DNA of 64,000 bases from Pholiota molesta (taxonomy: Eukaryota > Basidiomycota > Agaricomycetes > Agaricales > Strophariaceae): contig JACGCK010000236.1 of the NCBI GenBank assembly GCA_014925825.1, positions 1-64,000 of the forward strand, written 5' to 3'. Below are positions 47,799 to 60,378 of the stretch, one piece after another (positions within the stretch are counted from its first letter, which is position 1; each line of letters begins with the position of its first letter). Position numbers and translations under genes: made by a program. Below the pieces are notes generated by a model that saw only the letters and a program-made list of their open reading frames with translations, did no database searches and was not told the origin of the DNA.

Positions 47799-48585
47799 CC
47801 CGTCGAAACCTCAGTGGGTTTTATGATCGGCCCGGCCGATAAGCTCGTGATAACAAGTCTGGCTACTATGCAAGTACTAGTCTCCTAGGCGTGGGTGTAT
47901 AGTCCCAGTCTGGACTCTCAAACAGACATATAATATTAAAGGCTGCCGAGGGATGTCATCCAGTGCGCGGCGCTCTGGTACTGAGATGATGCGGACAGTT
48001 GGAGGCGTTACAGGACTCGTAGAGGCGCATCGGATGATCGGAAGCATTCTAGATCTGTCGAATGAGTATGTATGAACTTCAGTAAGTACGTTCTTGGGCG
48101 TTGAAGCTCTTTCAATCGGCCCGCCGATAAGCTTGTGGGAATAAGTTGCTATTGATGAATGAAGATGGGATGGAGTGTGCCAGTGAGTCGTAGCCGCGTC
48201 AGGCCGCGTCGCGTGAAAGATAGAGCACTCAAGATACAACTTGAACCTGTCCGAACGGGCCCAATAGGTCAAGGGCGGCCGAAGGGTGGTTGTCCAGGCG
48301 CTCAGGCGCTGAGACGGTGTTGACAGTTGGGGGCCTTGCCAGCAGCCAGACATCCAGTCTCAAGACGTCCATTTGGATGCCCAAAATAATTTGTCGCGTG
48401 AAGCCACAGTCAAACTTCTCAAGCCTCCGAGGTTGAGTTTGAGTTCCTTCCCAGCATAAGTACTGCGATAGTAGAATGAGCTCAAGTTGACGTTGTGAAC
48501 AATTTTGAACAGCACAGCTGATGTTTGGATTCACCCCTCGACACAAACAAGCAACTCCGCAAAATGCCACAACTTGGCAACAACC
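47799..48585. other. Divergent promoter region with a diverged tandem duplication
   Basis: Two related blocks lie in the same direction. ATCGGCCCG(G)CCGATAAGCT occurs at 47826 and 48115, and CTGAGA..G.(T)G..GACAGTTGG occurs at about 47981 and 48309. They are too diverged to be recent. This region drives the dehydrogenase leftward and the DUF1770 gene rightward. Confidence 0.5.
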
Positions 48586-49269
48586 ATGACCTCCGCACCC
48601 CCAGTGGTCTTCCACCAGCCCAAACACCTCGACGCTGAGGACCACCACACCCACCATGCAAAAACCCGCCTCCCCGTGATCCCAGACCTGCGCTTCGAGT
48701 CCAGCTACATCCGCAGCGTCCGCCGGTATATCGACTTCGAGCGCGTGGAGAGCGCCCCAGCGCAGCGGACGGACGCGGAGCTCGCGGATCAGGCGCTGCT
48801 GGCGCACTACGAGGTGCTAAACGCGTCGCTTAATGCGCAGGGCGATCTGCTGGTCTCGGAGAAGGATATCAAGGAGGGCGCGGCTGTGGTGGTGCGGCCT
48901 GCTTCGTCGGGTCCGAGGGAGATTATTCGTGTGCAGTGGAAGAGCGTCATTTGGGTTACTGTGCGAGATCAGGTTATAAGCCCATTGCTGCAAGGGGCCC
49001 TATGGTGAGTGGAATCAGTGCCATTCCTTGCCACAATTCCTGAACTACGTCTGGATAGGGCCCTTGCTAGTTACTATATAACACCCTTCTCCTCCCAACT
49101 TGGTTCTCGCATGGGAACCTTCGTACACGAACGCATACCCAGCAAAGAAGGTCTTGGAGTTACCTGGCTACGAAATTGGGCCAAGAACCTGGGGTTTTCG
49201 ATCAATGGCAATACTAGTAGCAGTGGTCATGCACAGAAAATACCGAGTCCAAGTAACTACAGATACTAA
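48586..49269 (+). CDS. DUF1770 family protein
   Basis: Two exons (48586-49004, 49059-49269, intron 54 bp) give 209 residues. The fungal DUF1770 landmarks are VIPDLRFESSYIRSV (about residue 32), the second block SVIWVTVRDQVISPLLQGALWGALASYYITPF, and the close GLGVTWLRNWAKNLGFS. The N-terminus has a histidine-rich stretch (EDHHTHHAKTR). The conserved C-terminal segment is moderately hydrophobic and may sit in or on a membrane, but the family has no known role. An upstream in-frame ATG exists at 48505. I prefer 48586 because it starts close to the conserved VFHQPKH block. Confidence 0.78.
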
Positions 49270-49340
49270 GGGTATAAATTACACTATACAATGCGTATAC
49301 TTCATGAAATCCTCGACCTCAATAAGAAATCTCGTCTCCT

Positions 49341-50349
49341 TCATCGGGGATCTGCTGATAGCTGCACCCAAGAATTTACCCACATATACTTGGAAAACAC
49401 GACATACAGCCACCGGAACCACACAAGCTGACTCTCATGCGCCTCCATCGCTTCCAGCGCCTTCAGATAGCCCTCGAACCCGGAAATAAATTCAGGCATC
49501 GACTGCCCATCCGGATGCCAGGGAATGGCAGGGGTCAAAATGTCGGGATACCAGATACTGAGGACATCAATGATGCGGTGCTCGAGGAGCTGCATCCAGC
49601 GGTACCCGTAGATGTCCACCTTGCCAAAGGCGACCGATAAAATACTGGTGTATTTGTAGGCGAGAGAGGAAGAGACAAGAGTGAATAGGCGACGGGGTTG
49701 TTTTGACGAGGTTTCGCCGAGGTTTTGTATCAGGGCCTGAACGCCGCGATGGATGGATTTGTGGTTTGGGTGAGAAGAGATACCTTGCTCATCAAAAGTT
49801 AGTATCTGGAATTGCATGAGCAAATAATCGGCATCATATGAGGCGAAGAACATACCGTGTCAATGTCAAGGTCAAGCACGTAAGGCTCGAGAACGTTAGA
49901 AATGACTGTGCGTTCCCAGTCCGCTGTCATATTGTCCTGGAGTTGTCTACATCTCAGTCAGTAAAATCCAGTCGAAGGAGTAAGAACGACAGCACATACG
50001 GGTGGTCAATAATCCATCTCTTAGTCGCAGGCACGCCAAGGATGTCGAAGCTTCGTTCAAGCTCGTTCGTCCTAGTCTTCCCAAGACCTTCCGCGTTCCC
50101 ATTCGACAAACACACGACAGAAAAGCCGATGCTTCCATTCGCTGCCTTTTCCGCGAGATTCAAAATAGTAGGCGCGAAGAACATGGCTTCATCATCCGGG
50201 TGCGCGGTCACCAGCAGGATATTTTTGGCTATGACCTCTCGTTGCTTGGGTTTCTGCGTCACGAAGGCGTTGTTCGAGTCGAGGGGCTGAAAGAGGGCGC
50301 TGAGAACAATTCCGAGAACGAGGACGACGATGGCCGACACTGGGATCAT
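49341..50349 (-). CDS. GPI12: N-acetylglucosaminyl-phosphatidylinositol de-N-acetylase (PIG-L/GPI12)
   Basis: Three exons (complement of 49341-49805, 49856-49946, 50000-50349, introns 50 and 53 bp) give 301 residues. The enzyme removes the acetyl group from GlcNAc-PI, the second step of GPI-anchor synthesis, on the cytosolic face of the ER. Visible are one N-terminal membrane anchor (MIPVSAIVVLVLGIVLSALF), the zinc/catalytic motif AHPDDEAMFFAP at about residue 50, CLSNGNAEGLGKTRTNEL, the second metal motif SSHPNHKSIHRGV, and the typical end HESQLVWFRWLYVVFSKYMWVN. Nothing is missing. Its stop lies about 70 bp from the end of the convergent DUF1770 gene. Confidence 0.95.
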
Positions 50350-51846
50350 CTTGGGGCCTTTAGATGTGGGGGTTTGAAGTCAAGGCACACTGGGCGCTGC
50401 TCGGCTATTAATATCGCATTTCGGAGAAACTGGTTGCACGTGATCTGGGGTTACCCAAGATGACAGAAAATAAGCGCGCAACTTTGCCGCATGCCATCAA
50501 GCATCTTTGGCATGTGCAGGTAACGTTCTGTGAGTTTCCATCGCGTGCAAAAACTTGGGTTATTTTCAAAATGTCAGCCGAGCGGAGTGCGCTTCAATCC
50601 GGGTAAGCGCTCGCCGCTCGGTGAATGCTGAATTAGATTAGAAGTTGAGTCGTGCTCGACGCCGACACTCAAGCTTGTACCGCAATCGCCACATTGGAAA
50701 TTTGGGTCAATTACATTAATTGAATACCCGGATTTGAGCCTGCTAATTCTATTCGAGCGCCAAGTTTGCAGAAAACTTGGCCCCGCATTGACCAATGGTC
50801 GGTGTGTGCAAATAGTCGCAGTGCTTAATGCAGCTGTGGTCGTTCTTTCGAACCCCGCACAGCGCGATTCTGCGACCCATTGAGTTCGGTCACTGCGCAC
50901 GTCGCGCGATGCCTGAAGTCAATCTCAATGGCGGGCCACCTTTCCGCGCAAATCGTAAATAAAAAAAGTGTAGTTGCGGAACTTAGTGCAGTTGTGGTCG
51001 CCCGCTTCAGCCTCATACAGTACAACTCAGTGACTCATTTTTGCTCGGCTTGTCCTTACTTAGTGTCTCCAAGTACGTAACTTCAGAGTCCATGCAAAAA
51101 AAAAAATGGAAGCCGGGCTCCTGGTAAAATAAATAAATGTACAATTGTATGTAGCCACAGGTCCAGCGCATGTGTTCAGGTCAACTGTAGGAGATTCAGA
51201 AGGCATTTCCTTCCTTGAAATTTTGCGTTGATACTAGTTATTATAGAGAAATTGGTGTGACGGTTAGCGTTATCAGTATATGACTTAGTATACAAGCACA
51301 GACCCACAGAGTTAGACTCGATCCCAGTCTACAAGGGTAGAAAACCGAGCTCGGTCGTGTAGTAATCAAAAATGACAAATGGATTTTCCGAAACTAATTG
51401 AGCATCAATAAGTAACCGCTCAGTATTCTAAAGAATACCCTGCTGGCAGTCTGCTGGCTGCAAGCCATATTCGTCCACTTCGTCTGGAGTCGAGACTACC
51501 ACAGAGTAAGTATTTGCTTTTACAACCAACACGCACCGTTTTATATATCCGCGTCGGTCCGCTTGCCACTGGAATTGCTTTCTTGGGCTTTCCAATGCAT
51601 TACGGCACCTCCTTCTGAATCATAGAGACATATCTGTTTATTTTCGTACGAGATGGAGATCACTGGACAAAGATAAGGAATTCGTGTCTTTCTTTCTAAG
51701 TGATTCTGCAGAACCTTGATAAGGTGTTGGCGGAGAACAAGGCGGCACGCACGTTGTGGTTTGTTGATCGCGCAAGATGCAGAGGAACAAATATGATCCA
51801 TTTCTCACACTGGTTTGTTTCCGCTCACAACTTTTGCTCCTCTGCG
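50350..51846. other. Intergenic, 1.5 kb, short repeats only
   Basis: No gene found. The phrase CTTA(A/G)TGCAG(C/T)TGTGGTCG occurs at 50823 and 50981. A small hairpin (CCGAGCGGAGTGCGCTT against AAGCGCTCGCCGCTCGG) lies near 50578-50621. This may be remnant repeat DNA. Confidence 0.4.
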
Positions 51847-54800
51847 ATGATACCCCGTCCGTCCTACATGGGTGCGGGCACACGCAATTCGCCCATCGCC
51901 ATCGACGATTCCGAGGACGAGGTCTTCCTTGAACTTTATCACAACTCGAACAAATCATCTCCGCAAAACTTCATACCACCTTTGCCCGAGGATAGGAGCA
52001 GGAACATGCATATCAACCCGCCAAATGCTACGTTGGATACCGTTCAACGGCCTCCAGAGAGCAGTGCGTAACGGTCGCGCTATGTACAGACGAATACTTT
52101 GATCTCATCGAAACTCTAATTCCTTAGGCCATACCACACGTGTAGACAAAAAGCGAAAAAGGGCAAACAGTTTCACAAGTCAAGACGGCCCCGTGGCAAG
52201 CTCGAGTAACGGTCCAAGGGGTCATCCGACTCTCGTGAATCGCCTCGCTCAGCCTGAAAGCAAGAAGGCGCGAAAGCGCAGACGAAAGGCTGAGCGTCAA
52301 GCTCTTGAAGAGGCTCGTTTGCAAAACATCGATTGGCTCAACAACAGAAACGTCTTTCAGGCAATTCCTCATCCCTCTGTTCCGCCAACACCTTGGCCAA
52401 TGGAGACTATAAGTCACCCACGGGGCCCTATGAGCTACTCCTCGCGGCACATACCTGACATCCCTCCGAGTTATTTTGGAACAGCGCTACCTGGGCGTCG
52501 CACGCATTCCCCACGTAATACACCACCACCACCAGATGAATATCTTGCTGCACAACTTGACGGCTTGTCGTATAGATACTCTTACGAGAATCTTAACGAC
52601 TTCTTGTCGTATGAAGAGGTGTCGCATCCTCCGCCACCACCACCCACATCCTCAGATTGGGTTTCTTCCATGACGATGGCAGCAGACTATCCTTTCAGTC
52701 AAAGTGGGTATCTCCAGAAGTCACCTCAGTGGGCTCCTATGAATACGCAGGCGCCGCTGACTACGCAGGCGCCGCTGACTACGCAGGCGCCGCTGACTAC
52801 TCAGGCGCCGCTGCCACCAGTTCCACCGCCGCCCATGCCGCCTCCTGCGTCAATTCCACCAAGCAACTCTTCTGATGGGATTCCTGTTCCTACATCCATT
52901 CCAAAGCCTGCCGTTGAACAGCATACTCTTCCTCCGAAGCCAGCCGCCCCTTCGCAATCCGTTTTTCCAATTGGGATGAAGCCAGACCAAGATCCCAATA
53001 GTAAACATGGGATTTTCCACATAACGGCTAGCACTCGGGAGGCTGGAAGCGATATGAAGAAACGGAGTCCGTCTTATATCCCCAATCCCGCTCGGACGCT
53101 TGTCATGGAACAGCTGCCCAAGTCCCATCGCCAGCCCGATTTTATCAATAAATGGAGTCGGTCGGCTTGTGGAGCTTTGCCTGTCCACATCTTCATCGAC
53201 GGCCCGAATGGGAAGGCGTTGATCGAGTTCGCGACGGCGGAACAAGCGCGTAAGGCGTGGGCGAGCCCGAGGCTTGGATCTCCATTTTCTGGGTTGAAGA
53301 ACCATCAGGCGAAAGGCAGGCCTAGGGAGGATCGGATCAAAGTTTGGTGGTATCGCGTTGACGGTGTTGGAGCTGGCGCTGGGGTGGGCGAGATAGAGGA
53401 AGGCGAAATCGAGGGTGATGCTTCTGCGGAGAAAGAGGTGGAAGATCTGCCCAAGAAAGAAACAAAGAAGGAGAGGAAGGCGCGTCTTGCGAAAGAGAGG
53501 GAGGAGAAAAGGCAACGAGAACTTGCTACTAGGAGGGTCCAGGAGCAGCAACAACAGAGACAGCCGCAGCCGCAACTGTTCAATTCTCCAGAAGTTCAAA
53601 TGCAAATGGCGAACGTTGGTGTTCCCCCTCTATCTGCACAAAGTTCAACGATACCTCCTGCTCATCCATATTTTGCCAACCAACCATTCCCTCCACGTTC
53701 ATATTCTCCTGTCCGCACTCCTCCTTTTTTGCCTCATTACCCCACCTTCCTTTGGGATCTGCCGTCATCTCGACGGTCCACCTCCAACAATGCCCACAAC
53801 AACAAATCTGCATTCGGTGCATCTTTGCAAGACAGTATGGATGACCGCGAGTCTATCGCCTCGTCTGCTAGCCGTTCAGGATCGCCTAGTAGGGACCTTG
53901 CGCCATCTGCTGTCGCTTCGACGTCTGGTCAAGGTACCGAGCAATATGACGACGAAGAAGTCGTTGATATGGAGGTCGACACTGACGAAGTATCCCCCGT
54001 CATGGCTGTCCAATCCCAGCTACCAGCCACAAATTCAGCCCATCGCTCGCTTCCTGCTCGTCCAAATGTTGGTGCTGCTGCTCAGTCTTCTAGACCTCCG
54101 CCTGCAAAACCTCCACCACCCCCTCCGTCAGCGACGGCCCAAGTTTTTGTTCCTCGTTCAATGCAGAATACTCCGCCAGCGTCTCAGAAGCCAGCTCCAC
54201 TGCCTGTAGATAACAAACCTTCCCAGGCACCCGCACCTATAGTCCAGGAATCATTGTCAAGTCTTTCCAAATACCCTTCTACATCTCAGGCAATGTCATT
54301 CACCAATCGCTCTGCGCCATCGATCATTACCCCTCAACCCAAACTTCCCTCAATCCCCCCAAAGTTTGCATCAACCGATTCAATAGCACCGCCTCCATCA
54401 AGCGCAGCTACCGCGCCCCCTACTTCCGCATCATCAGCGTCATCCTTATCCTCAGCGTCGTCGTCATCTACTCCGGTCCCATCTGAGCCCAAGGCGATGA
54501 AAAACGCGCCCACTGAGCCCAGCTTCACGAAGCGCGCGCTCTTGGCGCGACAGAAGGAGCTGGAGGAGAAGATCGCGAGGAGCAAGATGGAACTGGCGGC
54601 TGCGACCGCGGCCAGCAAGTCTGGGACGCCAGTGGGCAGTTCGGCGCCGACGCCGCAGGCGGTCAAACCCGCGATGGATCTGGGCGAGAAGCAGGCGCTG
54701 GAGGACAGGCTGCGGAAGCTGGTGCTGCAGAGCCGCAAGCCTGCAACGCCGGCGCAGCAGCAGCAGCAGCAACAGCCGCCGCCGCCCAATAATGTTACGC

Positions 54801-55474
54801 CATCGGCGCCTGCCACGCTTTCGTCGACGAATAAGCCAGCTGTTGCGCCAGCAGTGGTCGCTGAGAAACCAGCGCCCGCGAAATTGTCAACGGTAGCAGT
54901 GTCGGCGCACAGTTTTTCGTTGGAAGACATGGCGGTATCCTTCATTACCCAAACGATAGAGACCATGAAGTCCCAGCCTGCCTCAGTTGCGGATACACCA
55001 AAACCGGCGCCAGCACCGGCGCCATCAGCCCCGAAAGTTGTTGGGTCCCATGCGGATGTGCGGCTGGAGCTAGCCGCGAAACAGAAGCTGCTGGAAAACC
55101 ACATCTCTGAGAGCAAGATGTTGATGTCGCAATTGACGCGGGCGCGGACGAAAGAGGAGAGGGATAGTCTTATGCGAACCATGCGCGAAAAGACCCGGTG
55201 CGTTCGTCTTTTTGATTATGTCTCATGATTTTATGCGTGCTGGTGTGATGTAGATGACTGAGCTATTATTTTTGATCCTCTTCCTCCTTTGGTTTTCTGG
55301 TTTTATTATAGGTTATACGAAGAAGCTTCATCGGGCAAGCTGCCTTCAACTTCATATCAATCAAAGATAACCACGACGACACAGCAATTCCATATTACTC
55401 GATGGCCTGCCAGCTGTGAAGATGCTGGTGTACTTATCCTGAGCGACGACGAAGACGAATTTGAGGACGATTGA
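51847..55474 (+). CDS. RRM-like, low-complexity protein with SIM-like motifs at both ends
   Basis: Three exons (51847-52063, 52128-55197, 55312-55474, introns 64 and 114 bp) give 1149 residues. The N-terminus reads RNSPIAIDDSEDEVFLEL and the C-terminus GVLILSDDEDEFEDD. Both are a hydrophobic core followed by acidic residues, as in SUMO-interaction motifs. Between them lie a basic helix (KKARKRRRKAERQALEEARL), a proline-rich region with a TTQAPL repeat, and an RRM-like fold (RTLVMEQLPKSHRQPDF...HIFIDGPNGKALIEFAT...DRIKVWWYRVDG, about residues 360-450). A charged coiled coil (KKETKKERKARLAKEREEKR), long S/P-rich sequence, a polyQ run and two more coiled coils follow. It is probably a nuclear RNA-associated scaffold. 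The name is unknown to me. The first ATG lies close before the SIM-like motif. Confidence 0.82.
52740..52815 (+). repeat. 18-bp coding minisatellite
   Basis: The unit CTGACTACGCAGGCGCCG is repeated about four times in frame and encodes TTQAPL repeats in the proline-rich region of the RRM-like protein. The last unit differs by a single base (ACTCAG for ACGCAG). Copy number is likely to vary between strains. Confidence 0.85.
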
Positions 55475-55491
55475 ATCTCAGCAACGCTGTT

Positions 55492-56188
55492 ATGACACGG
55501 CCTACCACAGGCGGAAGCATTGGACCTATTCAGGTGTGTTATTCTTGATTCGATGTCAGGCGACGCAGAGGGGCGGGTGTGTGGCACGGGCGGCGGGCGG
55601 CGGTGGTGGTTGCATTCAGATCTGATTACAGGAAGTCAAAATGTGTATTTCTTTCTCCTTCAAACTAGTCCTTTTTCTGAAATGACTGGCTCAGGGAGGA
55701 CACGATTGTGCGCCTTCGCCTGTTCCGTTGCGAGGTGAGTCCTCTCCTGGCTTTCGATGTGGAGTACACCAATACATGACTCTTTCCCTTCCCTCGACAG
55801 ATCCGGATGAAAACCCTGAGTGCACCGCCCCTACGACTACTGTCTCTATCGGTCCTGATGTAAGAAACCACGCTCTGTCTGTACTCCAGTACCTGCAGCG
55901 TAAGTATCTTCGGCCAGTCAGGATGTGGAGACGGAGACGTAAATAGCGTACCGCCGGCTGGTCGCAACAGCTACTATCGCCTATCCTACACTCCCTTCTC
56001 TTTTCTTCATGGAAACAAAAACTGGAAAGTTCTGTTCGCTTGTAATTCGCGTTACAGCGCGCAGCGGCAGATATCCAGTTTCGTCGTACCTCGTTGTTAC
56101 CTTATGCAATGGACTGTTTTTGAATGTAAATTTGGATGGATTCTTTCCATTTGTTCTTGATCTTGAGGTTGAGACGCAGTCATCATAG
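55492..56188 (+). CDS. Possible small four-exon gene or 3' exons of the preceding gene
   Basis: A chain with consistent phases starts at the ATG at 55492 (MTRPTTGGSIGPIQ). It continues after an acceptor near 55695, crosses GTGAGT and GTAAGT donors (about 55735 and 55899) and ends at TAG 56188. The product would be about 130 residues (DPDENPECTAPTTTVSIGPD, then a hydrophobic end), with no domain I know. It could instead be the 3' untranslated region of the RRM-like gene. The first intron would be longer than average. The splice signals are good, but support is thin. Confidence 0.3.
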
Positions 56189-57306
56189 GTGAGGGCGTAT
56201 TACTGAAAATTTCCTGTTGCTTAGTAGGTGTCATCAAGGTGTCATCTGCTTCGAGTTTAGAAAAGTGCAACCTCGCTGTGAGGTGTTCAACGATCTTACA
56301 GTGTCCTGGACACAGGTAGATCTATATCGAGTTTTTGCACATTTCCAAATGTTTGACCGTTGGTCGATGGCGTTGAAAACTACTTTGACAACCTACACCA
56401 CGTAGAGCACACCACATTTCTCCAAATACCCCCTGCTGTTGCAAAGGTGTGCAAAGGAAGTGTGCAGTGGGTAATCGAATCATGATGGATAAATTAAATC
56501 TCGCAGCATCTTATCAAACGTTGGAGATACATAGCTTGAAATTGAATAATAGAAAGCTCTGGTAGAATCAGAATTTATGCGGGATATGATCAGGTCTGCT
56601 TTGAACTCACTCTGAACTGTGCAATGGGGACCTATCGACGCTAGATTGAAACAAATTGAAACTGCTATCGGAACAATCTCTCGTCCGTTATACCATATAT
56701 GAGTCCTTATTACGTCCTGGCCTCTTATATCTTCTTTTTGGAAAATAGGATTGTCATACTTGTCAGCGTGGGCTGTACCTGGAACCGTTGTTCTCAAAAT
56801 GGACGTCCAGTCTCGATAATAACGAGGTCGATCTAGATAGGGGTGAAAAACAAACGAGCGCTGTAATCCTTTGATAAACGGTGAATACGGTGCTGAACTC
56901 TGGAGATGGCGACACCGGTGAGGATGGGATTTTGGAAGCTAGAACCTGCGAGAGTGATGTTGGCTGCCGGAAAAAGCTGTGCGTCAAACTTCAGGAGGGC
57001 TGACTAAGCGTACTCGTGTGTGCTTTAGCGACGTACAAAACAGAAGCCAAACAAGCGCACTGCACCTTATCCCTTGACCACCACCAGCTGGTCGCCATCT
57101 GTGTCCTCTCTCTATTGGTGAGCCTCTCGATTTATCAGGTCGATCTCCCTTTCTCATCGTCTCCTGAAAACCATTATCGCTCCAAAATCGCATTGTTGCG
57201 CCCATTATCCCCATCTCTGGCTTAATCATCCTAAATCAACTTGATTTCTTGCGATCCAAATCCCACTCCAGTTTCTCCCTTCTAGTCTCTCAAGTTTCAG
57301 TCTGAA
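56189..57306. other. Intergenic, UBC4 promoter
   Basis: Overlapping minus-strand frames at 56480-57229 do not chain. Nothing else seen. Confidence 0.4.
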
Positions 57307-57999
<693 letters not shown>

Positions 58000-59654
58000 A
58001 AGACACTCTTCGAACTAAAGCTATCTTTGCACTTGGAACAGACGGGTGTCTAGATGTGGCTAGTGTACTCTGTAAACATATCATGTTTTGCACAATTCTC
58101 TCCTTGTTTTAATAATCACTTTGGGCATTCTTCAATAATCAATTCATTGCAATTGCGCAGCGTCTTCATAATGCGTTTCGATAAGTACCTTTTGATATTA
58201 CAGTAAGGATTCTCATACTTGCGGCACCGTGAGTTTGGGCTATGATGTCTTCGTGATTGTATGCATGCAGTGGTGTGGGCGTCAATGGCCGCATCGGCGG
58301 ACAAGCATCGCAGGTTCCCGGATCTTGAGTTGATGTTGAGTATGGATTCGAGTAGATGGTCTACATGTGATGGTAATATATCAAATGACTGGTTGCAACT
58401 CGTCTAGATTCCGTTCAGACGCGATAAGATGAGGTCAGAGGGCAATTCCTTCCAGAGTCCAACCGTCTATGATTTACATCCTAGATCGAAAGCCTGGCGA
58501 TTCCATGTGAGTACTTACTTGAACTCAGCAAATAAAATCAAATGAGATGTCAAAATACTTGAAGAATAATCCCGGAGAAGTCCATTTGAACTATTGAACC
58601 TTGTTCAATGAGCAAGAAATCGAACAAATAAATCATCCATCTCACGGGCGCTACGATATCAAGGACCAGACTCCAGAGGGACAATCATCCGAACCTGTTA
58701 CATAAGTTGTTTAGATCGGAAGACTACGACCTGTAACCAAACACCCCTGATATATCCAATACAGGCGCCAGGAGGCGCCGCCAATCAGGCCTCCTGGAGC
58801 CGTACACAGATGCCGTACAATCGCCGTTGCGGCGCGGGCGTGTCGATAAGACTACCGTGTGGCACTCATGATCAAGCGTACGGAAAAGTGGAGGTTTTAT
58901 TATCATGATTCGGTATCTAATCTGCGGATGCATAACATCCAGCAACGGATTTCCCACTGAATTTGACTTGCGAAGGACACCGGTTTGGCATCGGCCAGGA
59001 GGTTAGGACTTATTGCAGTGCTCATGATGGCTCCGCACTCTCGCTGCCAGTTTAGGAAATCTCGGAAATCTCAGCCTCATTCATCGAATATTTTCTTATC
59101 TATGAACTAGTACTAGTAGGTATTTACTGCGGAAAGTGCTTTGATTTGCGCAGCATAGCTCATATTTCTGAGAGAACTGCTACCTTCCAAAATATTCAAT
59201 TAAAGTTATAACCTCAAATGAGCTGAACGCTGCTGAACGGAACAATTAGAATGAGTTAATGTTGGCTTGACTCCAACGCCCTGTCCCTGAAACTGATGGC
59301 GCGTGCCCGCGATGGCATCGCCTCTGAGGTTTCTCGTCTCGCCTGCCATTGACGACGTTCATGAACGACTCTCAACTCGGATGTGCGTTCGCCTGGTGCA
59401 AAAAAACGTGGCTAGGTGGTGATGCTTTGCTATGTGTCGATGTTATTGCCAGGGTTTGAACGAAGAACAGCGTTTCGCCTTGGAGCCGGGGTCATCGCCG
59501 ACTCACCATGTTTTGCGTGGATGCTGAGTCCTGTCGTTTGCTATATGAACAGAAAGGATTTGCACAATATTCAACGCATCTCAGAACATTTCGAACTTCC
59601 CTTCCTCAAGTTAATTTTCTATTCCTCCATAAACCGTTCTCTTCATTATTCACA
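58000..59654. other. Intergenic, nothing recognised
   Basis: 1.65 kb between the UBC4-type gene and the DUF6593 gene. It contains only short unsupported frames and AT-rich DNA. Confidence 0.4.
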
Positions 59655-60378
59655 ATGAACTTTAACAACCCTTTCGATAGCTGGGTCGAGGCCGGCCAAG
59701 GATCTTCTTCACAGAATACGCCATGGAACGTCGGACCATCTCAGGCACCTTCTATTTTCGGTGCTCTGCCCTATGTATCAGACCCCGCACATCCCAACTT
59801 GATATCCTACTACTTCACGTCCTTCAATCCCGACATCCTCAATTGCTCGGTCATTAATTCGCGGTCGCAGACCGTGTACAGGATCGTTACCGACAACCAG
59901 AACCCAGGATATACAGTAATCAAGGATATCGAGGGGAAGAACGTCTCCCTCATCGAGTGGCAGGCGCACCCTCTGATCGAGGTCCGCGGCCAACTAAGTA
60001 AACAGTCTGCAAGGTCATGGCTCAGCCTCACCAGCGACAAAAGGTCCGGTCTTCATTTTCTTGATGAAAAACTCTAAAGCTGATGCGATGGCCAAATTAT
60101 CTCTCGTACGATGTCCGTGAGGGGGATGTCCTACACTTGGGCGCCTAGGGAGAGATCTATCAATGTAAGGGCCGCATTCTATTAATATCTCGACGGAATC
60201 TAACGTACATTTCTAGTTATACGCCGGAGGGAGCAGGAATCCTATGTTCCTGGCCAAGATTACAAGGGCCAACGGTGCGGTCACGCTCGACATGACTCCC
60301 GACGCCATACAGCTTGGCCTGCTTGACGTTGCCGTGTCGGCGGCCCTCCTCCTTCAATGTGGCCGCAACATTGATTGA
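59655..60378 (+). CDS. DUF6593 domain protein
   Basis: Three exons (59655-60043, 60122-60164, 60217-60378, introns 78 and 52 bp) give 197 residues. After a short polar start (MNFNNPFDSWVEAGQGSSSQ) comes the DUF6593 beta-rich domain: YYFTSFNPDILNCSVINSRS, TVYRIVTDNQNPGYTVIKD, the (V)SLIEWQAHPLIEVRG strand, then across the small second exon RGMSYTWAPRERSIN and LYAGGSRNPMFLAKI. It ends in a helix QLGLLDVAVSAALLLQCGRN. DUF6593 proteins are common in Agaricomycetes and uncharacterised. The fold resembles phospholipid-scramblase/tubby-like beta barrels, which is inference. Exon 2 (43 bp) restores the tryptophan strand expected in the family and supports the splice choice. Confidence 0.85.

Noticed and set aside
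54334..55182. A 282-codon minus-strand frame under the RRM-like gene
   Set aside because: Antisense shadow of low-complexity coding sequence; composition is a mirror of the S/P/A-rich sense protein.
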